From NCBI GenBank assembly GCA_030748435.1, contig JASMLZ010000094.1, forward strand, positions 1 through 64,000: a DNA stretch of 64,000 bases, in the 5' to 3' direction. The stretch is from Gammaproteobacteria bacterium (GTDB taxonomy: Bacteria > Pseudomonadota > Gammaproteobacteria > Pseudomonadales > Balneatricaceae). The notes under the pieces are model-generated. The model was given only the letters and a program-made list of their open reading frames with translations. It had not been told where the DNA came from and made no database searches. The translations under genes and the position numbers were made by a program. Shown one piece after another: positions 30,322 through 39,251 of this stretch (within the stretch, counting starts at the first letter, position 1; each line of letters starts with the position of its first letter).

Positions 30322-32982
30322 CTAAAAATTCAACGATATATCCTTGTGGTTAGACATGCAAGCCGACACCGACTTGGCCAGCTCCAGAGGCATACGTTCT
30401 TGCAAACGTAAACCGATTGAACCAGCAATAGCCTGATCGTAAGTCACCAGCGCCGGCATTAGCTCAACCGCAGCACGCTGACGCCAAACCACCTGATTCT
30501 GCAACATAGCGATGGCTTCATCCAGATATTGACGGGCTTTTTGAGGGTTGTATTTACTACCCTTGAGGGCTCGACGTGCCTTGGATAGCTTGGACTTAGC
30601 CTTGCTAACTCCAGACAAGGCGCCTAACTGCCTTTCCTGTTGTTTGATGGCCGCCATGGCTGGCTTGGCTGGCTGCTCTGCAATAACCGCTGCCAGGGCC
30701 TGAACATCAGGCAATGCGGCAGCTACTGCATCCGCTTCACCAATCACCATCTGCAGATCCACAATGGTTTGATAGGACTCATCAACCGCACGGCGATAAT
30801 CTCTTCGCGCCTTGATTTCAGCCTTGTTAAGACTCACATACTCAACTCTTGCCGATTCCCAACCAGCAGGAATAGTGGCCTGTAAATCAGTTATCAAAGC
30901 CTGCAGCTCTGTCTCCTGATCAGACATGGATTGCTTACGTAGCAAATCTTCCGGGGTATCATCCAAGCGACGAATCTGTACTTTCAACTCTTTCAACTCA
31001 GATTCTGCTGCACGTATCTCGGCTTCTATGCCACGCGCCTCACGATGCAGTGGCGCATAGTCGGGCACATACTCCATTCTATTGGCAGTGGCTGTGTAGA
31101 TTCCATCTACCATGGTAAACACCGAACCGGCCTGCTCCAGACTGGTATGCAATTGCGTCTGTACAGCATCAGGCAAATAGGTTACGTCCGCTTCAGACAT
31201 AGCTGTAATAGCTGACTGCAACATCTGCTGGTTAGCCCTGTAATACTGCAGTACCTCAGCCTCTAAACAAGGTTGGATACGCGGATTCATAGGCGGAGGC
31301 GCCGACTCGGAGGTCAAGTAGGTGCGGTTAGGCAAATAGTTCACCAAAGCGGGGAAGATGCCGGTAATAATCAACGCCAACACCTGCAAGCCGATAAAGG
31401 GCACCACACCCTTGTAGATGGACAGGGTTTTGACCACCTTATCTGCCACACCTCGCAAGTAGAACAGGGCAAAACCAAATGGCGGGGTAAGGAAAGAGGT
31501 TTGAATATTCAAGCCAACCATTACCCCTAGCCAAACAGCTGTCACGTTAGCAGCGGGATCAGACAGTAAAATAGGCGCGACAATAGGCACCACCACCACG
31601 GCAATCTCAATAAAGTCGAGGAAGAAACCTAGAATAAAGATAACCAGCATAACCACAAAGAACTGCATCCAGAAGCCACCTGGTAAACTGGAAAGCATAT
31701 CTTTTACCAGTTCTTCACCACCAAAGGCACGAAACGCAGAGGTTAGCATGGCGGCACCGATCAGAATAATAAACACCATAGAGGTCGTCTTGGCGGTTTC
31801 CAGCATGACCTCATGCAAGGTGTTTTCAGTTTTATAGACCCGCCAGCCACTCCAGGCCACACCAATTAGCAAAGCCACTACAGCAAGTATAGCCAAAGTA
31901 ACACCAATCACATCATCTGTGCTATTGATACTCTTCACATTGATATCATAATTAGCCAGAATAATCGTAATCGTTACAATAGCGCCAATGGCAATGGCTG
32001 CCGGGGTATAACGTCGCTGGTCGCTGGTGTGCAGCCGATAGCCAGCCATAATCATAGCGCCCACAGCACCCACTGCACCAGCCTGGTTTACCGTAGCGAT
32101 ACCAAGAATAATCGACCCCAAAACCACAAAAATTAGGGCCAAAGGTGGCAACAAAGACCAGGCTACTTTAATAGCAAATTGAATATCATATTTGCCTGTA
32201 TAGGGTACTGGAGGGGCCTTTTCCGGCTTAATCAATGCCGTGATCAGAATATACAGAACGTATAAGCCTACCAACAACAAACCCGGAATAAAGGCACCCA
32301 TAAACATATCACCGGCACTGGCTGAGGTAATATCCAGAGTTGAAGGCATAGAAAACTCACCGGTGATTTCCCGGTAATCAGCCTTACGCATAGCACTAGC
32401 CTGGTCAGCGGCATTACTTAACTGGTCGGCCAAAATGATCAGCACAATAGAAGGCGGGATAATCTGCCCTAAAGTACCCGAGGCACAGATAGTGCCTGTA
32501 GACAGGGAGTGGGAATAGTTATTACGCAACATAGCTGGCAGGGAGATCATGCCCATGGCAATCACTGTGGCCCCCACAATACCGGTAGTCGCTGCCAATA
32601 GCGCGCCCACCAACACGACCGAAATGCCCAGACCACCAGGTACTGGACCAAACAACTGGGCCATGCTTACCAGCAGATCTTCAGCCACTTTGGAGCGCTG
32701 TAGCATAATGCCCATAAAGATAAACAAGGGTATGGCAATCAGCGTATCCCGTTCCACATCCCAATATAGGCTGCGAAAGTTGGTGACCCCGGCACTGAGC
32801 CACTGAATAGGCCCGCCATCATGAAAATAGGCATCGGGGTTATCAGCAAACAGCCAGCCACACAAGGCCGCCAGTCCAATCGCTATAATAGATGCACCGG
32901 GCAAAGAAAACGCCACTGGAAAACCGGACGTCAAGGCAATAATCATCAACAGGACCAAAAGGCCCAAAAATAACATTTCCAT
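30322..32982 (-). CDS. TRAP transporter large permease DctM with long C-terminal coiled-coil extension
   Basis: 886 aa; DctM core with IVGATVIAMGMISLPAMLRNNYS...IIPPSIVLIILADQ; ~300 aa charged helical tail after YLPNRTYL. Confidence 0.9.
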   Translation of the reverse strand: MEMLFLGLLVLLMIIALTSGFPVAFSLPGASIIAIGLAALCGWLFADNPDAYFHDGGPIQWLSAGVTNFRSLYWDVERDTLIAIPLFIFMGIMLQRSKVAEDLLVSMAQLFGPVPGGLGISVVLVGALLAATTGIVGATVIAMGMISLPAMLRNNYSHSLSTGTICASGTLGQIIPPSIVLIILADQLSNAADQASAMRKADYREITGEFSMPSTLDITSASAGDMFMGAFIPGLLLVGLYVLYILITALIKPEKAPPVPYTGKYDIQFAIKVAWSLLPPLALIFVVLGSIILGIATVNQAGAVGAVGAMIMAGYRLHTSDQRRYTPAAIAIGAIVTITIILANYDINVKSINSTDDVIGVTLAILAVVALLIGVAWSGWRVYKTENTLHEVMLETAKTTSMVFIILIGAAMLTSAFRAFGGEELVKDMLSSLPGGFWMQFFVVMLVIFILGFFLDFIEIAVVVVPIVAPILLSDPAANVTAVWLGVMVGLNIQTSFLTPPFGFALFYLRGVADKVVKTLSIYKGVVPFIGLQVLALIITGIFPALVNYLPNRTYLTSESAPPPMNPRIQPCLEAEVLQYYRANQQMLQSAITAMSEADVTYLPDAVQTQLHTSLEQAGSVFTMVDGIYTATANRMEYVPDYAPLHREARGIEAEIRAAESELKELKVQIRRLDDTPEDLLRKQSMSDQETELQALITDLQATIPAGWESARVEYVSLNKAEIKARRDYRRAVDESYQTIVDLQMVIGEADAVAAALPDVQALAAVIAEQPAKPAMAAIKQQERQLGALSGVSKAKSKLSKARRALKGSKYNPQKARQYLDEAIAMLQNQVVWRQRAAVELMPALVTYDQAIAGSIGLRLQERMPLELAKSVSACMSNHKDISLNF

Positions 32983-32997
32983 GGTTAAGCCTGCTCC

Positions 32998-34092
32998 TTA
33001 TGATTCCAAACCGGGTTCAAGGGTGGTAATTTTGTGCTCCGAGGCAGCCGACCTTGTTGCAACCTCTCCACGCAACACACCAATATGCTTAAACAAATAG
33101 CTGGCAAACTGGATCACCATGGAAAACGCAAAGATAGCTAAAAAGCCAACCATCAAATACTTTACATACATACCGTAACCACTTTGTGATACTTCCACAC
33201 TTAATAAAGGACTGTTAATACTGCTGGTTTTATCCCACATGCCCAATAGCAAAATAGTCCAGCACAGGGGTAAACCCAAGGCTATTACACCAATACTATT
33301 AACCCAGGCTTTGGTACGGTCAGTAAAATGGGTATAGGCTACATCCACACGAATATGGCCTTCCACCAATAAGGTATGTGCAGAGGCAAACAGAAATAGA
33401 GCGGCATACCAGAAACGCACCAAATCACCCATAAAGGCCTGCTCATAAGAAAAGATAAAGCGGGTGATCACAATCATAAATTCTGCAATCACCACCAACA
33501 GGGTCAACCAGGTAAAACCCAAACCTCTGCTGCGCCAAGCCAGCAAAGCCGCCAACACAATCAGCGGCAGATGCACAAAGCCACCTCGATAGTGGGGCTT
33601 ACCCATATCCGAAGCCATTTGCTCGGTCATAATGGCTGGCAAAAATGCTTCTACTCGTAAAAACGAAATAGTGGCATCGACGACACCAATTAATAGCACC
33701 AACCAGAAAGCCACCCGAATGCTATAAGCGGCCCAACCAGCTACCCGATCAGCCCACTGGGCATAGGAATCTGCATAACGGCGCTGCACATGCCACCAGC
33801 ACAGCGCAGGCAAGCCGGCATAGCCGAGCACCTGTAGCCAACCCAAAGTGCCTTCAGCATTACCCAACAAAGTTGCCAGAGCACCGGGCCAAGCCCACCA
33901 GAAAATCAGGAAATTGTTAACCACAAAAAATATGGTGATATAAACCACCAGCAGCGCCAAGGTGCGCAGACTTGAATCGATAAATGATAATTGCATAGTC
34001 GAGGGCCGTACTAATCTGATTACCAAACACAGAATCAGACAACAAAAAATCACAAAACCCGTGCCGACCCACACCAAGTGCGGGCCTAACAC
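32998..34092 (-). CDS. TRAP transporter small permease DctQ (large variant, 364 aa)
   Basis: Multi-TM; FWYAALFLFASAHTLLVEGHIRVDVAYTHFTDRTKAWVNSIG. Confidence 0.85.
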   Translation of the reverse strand: MLGPHLVWVGTGFVIFCCLILCLVIRLVRPSTMQLSFIDSSLRTLALLVVYITIFFVVNNFLIFWWAWPGALATLLGNAEGTLGWLQVLGYAGLPALCWWHVQRRYADSYAQWADRVAGWAAYSIRVAFWLVLLIGVVDATISFLRVEAFLPAIMTEQMASDMGKPHYRGGFVHLPLIVLAALLAWRSRGLGFTWLTLLVVIAEFMIVITRFIFSYEQAFMGDLVRFWYAALFLFASAHTLLVEGHIRVDVAYTHFTDRTKAWVNSIGVIALGLPLCWTILLLGMWDKTSSINSPLLSVEVSQSGYGMYVKYLMVGFLAIFAFSMVIQFASYLFKHIGVLRGEVATRSAASEHKITTLEPGLES

Positions 34093-34119
34093 GGGCTTTA
34101 ACTGGCTATGTAACAGCCA

Positions 34120-35214
34120 TTAACCGCCCAAAGCGCGGTTACGTTGCTGCATATAAGCCTGATCAGAGATCTCAGCCCAAGCACCGATATCGGCACGCGC
34201 GCTGGCAAAGCTCTGGTGAATACGAGCTGCCAAATCACTGTGTTCCTGAACTTCATCGAACACCTCTTCAGCTGCTTCAGCAAAGCTGTCATAGATGTCG
34301 TCATTGAACTGGCGCAACTTCACACCCTGATCGTTGATCAAACGCTTCAATGCAGCGCCGTTCTTGGCGTTATATTCCGCCATCATGACATCATTTTCCA
34401 TGGAAGCTGCAGCCTCGATCATCACCTGATCGGCCTTGCTTAAACCATCCCACCAGGTCTTGTTGATACCACAAGCCAGCATGGCACCTGGCTCATGCAT
34501 ACCCGGATAGTAGTAATATTTGGCAGCTTCATAAAACTTCATGATTTCATCGTTCCATGGACCTACCCACTCGGTAGCGTCAATAGAGCCAGAAATCAGG
34601 TTCTCATAAATCTGCCCACCCGGCAGAGATACGGGTGAACCACCCAACTTGGCCAATACATCACCACCTAAACCTGGCATACGCATTTTCAGGCCTTTCA
34701 AATCGTCAGCAGAATTGATTTCCTTACGGAACCAGCCGCCCATCTGCACACCGGTATTACCACACATCAGGCCTTTCAAACCAAAATCAGCGCCTAACTC
34801 ATCCCACAGTTCCTGACCGCCGCCAAAACGAATCCAGGCGTTCATTTCTGTGTAAGTCAGACCAAAGGGTACAGCGGTAAAGTAGGCAAAACCAGGATGC
34901 TTGCCTTTCCAGTAGTATTCAGCTGAATGGTACATCTGCGCATTACCAGAAGCCACTTCATCAAAAGAGTCAAAGGCTTTTACGCGTTCGTTAGCTGCAT
35001 AGTAGGTCACTTGAATACGACCATCGCTCATATCATTTAAACGCTGGGCAAAACGCTGGGCACCAGTACCCAAGCCAGGGAAGTCGCGCCCCCAAGTGGA
35101 TACCATGGCAATTTCAACACGTTCTTTGGCAATGGCTGGCGCGGCTATCGTGGATGCGGCAGCCGCACCACCCAAACCAACAATGCCTTTTTTCAATATC
35201 TCACGTCTTTTCAT
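34120..35214 (-). CDS. TRAP transporter substrate-binding protein (TakP/2-oxoacid or lactate-binding type) with Tat-like leader
   Basis: MKRREILKKGIVGLGGAAAASTIAAPAIA; GTGAQRFAQRLNDMSDGRIQV...GYYYYPGMHEPGAM-like region. Confidence 0.9.
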   Translation of the reverse strand: MKRREILKKGIVGLGGAAAASTIAAPAIAKERVEIAMVSTWGRDFPGLGTGAQRFAQRLNDMSDGRIQVTYYAANERVKAFDSFDEVASGNAQMYHSAEYYWKGKHPGFAYFTAVPFGLTYTEMNAWIRFGGGQELWDELGADFGLKGLMCGNTGVQMGGWFRKEINSADDLKGLKMRMPGLGGDVLAKLGGSPVSLPGGQIYENLISGSIDATEWVGPWNDEIMKFYEAAKYYYYPGMHEPGAMLACGINKTWWDGLSKADQVMIEAAASMENDVMMAEYNAKNGAALKRLINDQGVKLRQFNDDIYDSFAEAAEEVFDEVQEHSDLAARIHQSFASARADIGAWAEISDQAYMQQRNRALGG

Positions 35215-35483
35215 ATACAATATTCTCCGCATGTTGTTGTTATTTGTGAAACCGACTGAGGTGAGTCAGGCAGCTTGGGTCAGGAATAACTAGTGAAATT
35301 CCAGTTGAATAAGTACAATAGCGCACTGATATAACAAGAAATTTTCTACTGCCCAGAACCCATAGCTGACACCAACATACCTTGTTAGCTGCATACTGGC
35401 AAGTTAAACATTTGTCTAATGGTCAGACAAGTTTACAAAAACCAGTTCTTAGCGCAGTTAGTGAATAACAATTGGATATACAA

Positions 35484-37709
35484 ATGGACGTTTCACTTTT
35501 ACTAGACGGGCTTAACGGCGCACAGCGCGAAGCCGTTGCCGCCCCCGAACAGAATTTATTGGTACTGGCTGGGGCCGGCTCCGGCAAAACCCGCGTGCTA
35601 GTGCATCGCATCGCCTGGTTGATCGATACTGTAGGCCTCTCACCCTGGTCCATTATGGCCGTTACCTTTACCAATAAGGCGGCCAGAGAAATGCGCGGGC
35701 GCATCGAAGATCTGCTGTCACTGAACACTGAGCATCTGTGGGTAGGCACCTTTCACAGTCTGGCCCACCGCCTGTTACGCCGCCACTGGCAAGAAGCCGG
35801 CTTGCAACAGCAGTTTCAGATTATTGACAGTGACGACCAGCTCAGCCTGCTTAAGCGCTTGTGCAAGGAAATGCAATTGGATGAGGCGCGCTGGCCAGTG
35901 CGCCAATTCCAGAGCTTTATCAATGGCTGTAAAGACGAAGGCCAACGACCACAACATATAGATACCAACGGTGATTTCCATCTCCAAACCCAAGTAAATG
36001 TTTACGCTGCCTATCATCAAGCCTGTGAGCGTGCCGGGTTGGTAGACTTTGGCGAGCTGTTATTGCGTTGTCATGAACTGTGGCTCCAAAATCCGTCATT
36101 GTTAGCCCACTATCAGGGCCGTTTTAAACATATTTTGGTGGATGAATTTCAGGATACCAATACCATCCAATATGCCTGGCTGCGGGTACTGGCCGGACAA
36201 AGTGTTTACGTTATGGCCGTGGGCGATGACGACCAGTCTATCTATGGTTGGCGCGGAGCCAAAATCGAGAACATCCAACAATTTGAAAGCGATTTTGACC
36301 AGGTTGTTAGCGTGCGTCTGGAACAAAACTATCGTTCTACAGGTACCATACTAAAAGCAGCCAATGGCTTGATCAGCAATAATCATGGGCGTCTGGGCAA
36401 AAATTTATGGACTGACGGCAAGGACGGCGAACTAATCTCCCTGTATGCGGCTTTCAATGAAATGGATGAAGCGCGTTTTATAGTTGACCAAATTAGCCAA
36501 TGGCAAGCAGGTGGCGGCCTGCGTGCAGAATGTGCCATTCTATATCGCTCCAACGCCCAATCAAGGGTGTTGGAAGAAGCCCTGATTCGGGCCAATATGC
36601 CCTACCGAATTTATGGTGGCCAACGCTTTTATGACCGCCTTGAAATTCGTAATGCTCTGGCCTATTTGCGCTTAATCCATAGCCGTAATGACGATGCCGC
36701 CATGGAACGGGTATTTAATGTACCCACACGGGGCATAGGAGCCGCCACAGTCACCAAAATTCGCCAGCATGCTCGCAGCGAAGGCTGCTCTATGTGGGAC
36801 GCCAGCCGGCAAATACTGGCCAGCAATAGTCTATCCACACGCGCCCACAATGCCGTTGACAACTTTATCAAGCTGCTTGAGCAGCTAGCCGAAGACACCG
36901 CCGAGGCCCACCTACACGAGTTGGTGGATCATGTTATTCAGCAATCCGGACTGATCCAACACCACCTAAAGGAAAAAGGCGAAAAGGCTCAGACCCGCAT
37001 CGACAACTTGAATGAACTGGTCAGTGCAGCAAAAAGTTTTGCCAGTGGCTGGAGTCCGGTACAAGAATCAGCTGATCCAGATGGCGATCTCGACCCCCAA
37101 GCCAATACACCTTTGGGTGCCATGCTGGATCAGGCCGCCCTGGATGCGGGGGAGCAGCAAGCTGACGAGTCTGAAGACAGTGTACAGTTAATGACCCTGC
37201 ACTCGGCCAAAGGACTGGAGTTCCCATTGGTATTTTTGGGCGGCGTAGAAGAAGGCCTGTTTCCCCATAAAATGTCTCTCGAAGAAGGTGGTCGTCTGGA
37301 GGAAGAGCGGCGCCTGTGCTACGTCGGCATTACCCGTGCCATGCAAAAGCTGTATATTACCTATGCTGAGAGTCGGCGCTTGCACGGTCAGGATACCTTT
37401 AACCGCCCATCACGCTTTATTGGTGAGTTACCCGATGAATTGCTGCAAGAAGTGCGCTTAAAATCCAGTATTAGCCGCCCATTGACCTCAGGCCATACAA
37501 CAGAACCAAAATTTGATCGCTGGGGCCGTCAGCAACAACTAGAACCACCTGCCATTGCACTGGGCCAAATGGTGCGCCATCCCATATTTGGTATCGGCAC
37601 CGTAGTCAATGCCGAAGGTGCCGGCCCGCAGGCCAGAGTACAGGTGAATTTTGAAGACGAAGGCAGCAAATGGCTGGTGCTGGCCTATGCCAAGTTAGAG
37701 AATCTCTAA
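35484..37709 (+). CDS. uvrD: UvrD/Rep-family DNA helicase II
   Basis: LNGAQREAVAAPEQNLLVLAGAGSGKTRVLVHRIAWL; VGDDDQSIYGWRGA; VQLMTLHSAKGLEFPLVFLGGVEEGLFPH; C-terminal VRHPIFGIGTVV. Confidence 0.97.
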   Translation: MDVSLLLDGLNGAQREAVAAPEQNLLVLAGAGSGKTRVLVHRIAWLIDTVGLSPWSIMAVTFTNKAAREMRGRIEDLLSLNTEHLWVGTFHSLAHRLLRRHWQEAGLQQQFQIIDSDDQLSLLKRLCKEMQLDEARWPVRQFQSFINGCKDEGQRPQHIDTNGDFHLQTQVNVYAAYHQACERAGLVDFGELLLRCHELWLQNPSLLAHYQGRFKHILVDEFQDTNTIQYAWLRVLAGQSVYVMAVGDDDQSIYGWRGAKIENIQQFESDFDQVVSVRLEQNYRSTGTILKAANGLISNNHGRLGKNLWTDGKDGELISLYAAFNEMDEARFIVDQISQWQAGGGLRAECAILYRSNAQSRVLEEALIRANMPYRIYGGQRFYDRLEIRNALAYLRLIHSRNDDAAMERVFNVPTRGIGAATVTKIRQHARSEGCSMWDASRQILASNSLSTRAHNAVDNFIKLLEQLAEDTAEAHLHELVDHVIQQSGLIQHHLKEKGEKAQTRIDNLNELVSAAKSFASGWSPVQESADPDGDLDPQANTPLGAMLDQAALDAGEQQADESEDSVQLMTLHSAKGLEFPLVFLGGVEEGLFPHKMSLEEGGRLEEERRLCYVGITRAMQKLYITYAESRRLHGQDTFNRPSRFIGELPDELLQEVRLKSSISRPLTSGHTTEPKFDRWGRQQQLEPPAIALGQMVRHPIFGIGTVVNAEGAGPQARVQVNFEDEGSKWLVLAYAKLENL
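37473..37707 (+). repeat. uvrD 3'-end direct repeat, copy 1 (inside intact uvrD)
   Basis: 235 bp, identical length to copy 2 with 4 mismatches by eye. Confidence 0.95.
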
Positions 37710-37769
37710 GCCGGGTATTTGCCAAGGTTGATTGGTACGACAAATTACACGTATCAAGTACAAGCCCCT

Positions 37770-37955
37770 TCAATGGCCAGATGGCTTGGCGTGCTGTTTC
37801 ACTAACTGGTCGATCTGTTTAGAACTCAGATTGGTCACGCGCTGGATGAATTTGACATCCAAACCCTCTTTTAGCATATTGGCCGCCACGGTATGCACAC
37901 CTTTCTGCATGCCTTCTTGTCGGCCTTCCTGCCGTAAAGCTTCACCAATGGTCAT
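37770..37955 (-). CDS. Candidate internal small ORF (RpnS-like, 61 aa) within the rpn gene
   Basis: In-frame ATG at 37955 preceded by CAGGAGATAATT (near-consensus SD, 6-nt spacing): MTIGEALRQEGRQEGMQKGVHTVAANMLKEGLDVKFIQRVTNLSSKQIDQLVKQHAKPSGH. Confidence 0.55.
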   Translation of the reverse strand: MTIGEALRQEGRQEGMQKGVHTVAANMLKEGLDVKFIQRVTNLSSKQIDQLVKQHAKPSGH

Positions 37956-38711
37956 AATTATCTCCTGTTGTTCCTTCGACTCCAGCTTGTCGGCCACCAC
38001 CTTAAACGCTGCGGATGGTTTGTCGGTATTCGCCTGTATCTGGTAGTACTGTATCAATACTTTTAGAGTATAAAACCCGGCTGAATCTTGTGCAATAGTA
38101 CGGATCACCGAATCAGGCAGTGACTTAAGCGCTGGATACACATCCTGATCACGCACATGTTTGAAAAAATAACTGAATAATCCGGCCGTGTCGGCACTTA
38201 GCAGGGCTTGATCAGACTGCTGTTGCACATCAATTAGCTGGGGTGGCCCCTGTAGTGTGTATGTGGCCTGCTCAGGGGTACGAAAGCATTGACACAAATC
38301 CAGGGTATAGGGATAGGGTGTTTGTCGGCCGTGATAAAACACTAGGGTATGTATAGGAGGCAAATAATCATCCTGTACATGGTTTAGCAGCAATGCCGCC
38401 TTGTATTGCCAAAGGCGTACGGCCATGGCTGGATCCGGGGTACTCTGGTGCTCGACAAGGGTGTATAGATACCCTGACTGTGTTGCGGATGGATCCGTTG
38501 CATCACAAAAATCAACCCGATACAGGATATCGGTATGCAGTTGCTGAAAGGCCTGGGTAACGGCACTGCCTGACTGTAATGCCAATGTGTCTAGATCAAT
38601 GCTGTCTTGCAAGTTTGGGCTCAGATAGCGTTTGAAGAAAGAGCGCGCATTCTCCGGTTGGGTCATCAGTTGCCGAAAACAGCTATCATGGGGGTTGGTA
38701 ATATCAGTCAT
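37770..38711 (-). CDS. Rpn-family recombination-promoting nuclease/putative transposase (PD-(D/E)XK)
   Basis: HDSCFRQLMTQPENARSFFKRYLS; YLYTLVEHQSTPDPAMAVRLWQYKAALL; LRQEGRQEGMQKG tail. Confidence 0.92.
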   Translation of the reverse strand: MTDITNPHDSCFRQLMTQPENARSFFKRYLSPNLQDSIDLDTLALQSGSAVTQAFQQLHTDILYRVDFCDATDPSATQSGYLYTLVEHQSTPDPAMAVRLWQYKAALLLNHVQDDYLPPIHTLVFYHGRQTPYPYTLDLCQCFRTPEQATYTLQGPPQLIDVQQQSDQALLSADTAGLFSYFFKHVRDQDVYPALKSLPDSVIRTIAQDSAGFYTLKVLIQYYQIQANTDKPSAAFKVVADKLESKEQQEIIMTIGEALRQEGRQEGMQKGVHTVAANMLKEGLDVKFIQRVTNLSSKQIDQLVKQHAKPSGH

Positions 38712-38902
38712 TGGGCATCCAGTTCCCTATCTGTCTTGTATATTGCTGGTTTTTCAAATCATATTGACCCGCTCAAAGCATAGTCCACGTTGGCAAAGAC
38801 GCAAGATAAAGGCGAGCATACTGATAGAGCGAAAGCAGCGTATTGGGGACGGAAACGGCAACAGCCGTTGTCGGCTCCAACAGGCTGTAACCAAAGACAG
38901 TC

Positions 38903-39137
38903 AGCCGCCCATTGACCTCAGACCATACAACAGAACCAAAATTTGATCGCTGGGGCCGTCAGCAACAACTAGAACCACCTGCCATTGCACTGGGCCAAAT
39001 GGTGCGCCATCCCATATTTGGTATCGGCACCATAGTCAATGCCGAAGGTGCTGGCCCGCAGGCCAGAGTACAGGTGAATTTTGAAGACGAAGGCAGCAAA
39101 TGGCTGGTGCTGGCCTATGCCAAGTAAGAGAATCTCT
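38903..39137 (+). pseudogene. Duplicated 3' end of uvrD (direct repeat copy 2)
   Basis: HTTEPKFDRWGRQQQLEPPAIALGQMVRHPIFGIGTIVNAEGAGPQARVQVNFEDEGSKWLVLAYAK*; ~98% identical to 37473-37707. Confidence 0.95.
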
Positions 39138-39251
39138 GAAACATGTGTCATTGCTAGGAGGTGTTTCCAGGAAAAGATTGCTGCGCTTGCAATGGCGGAT
39201 TTATAAATTTTTCGGCAATGCCTTAGTTACCAAATAATAAACTACAATAAT

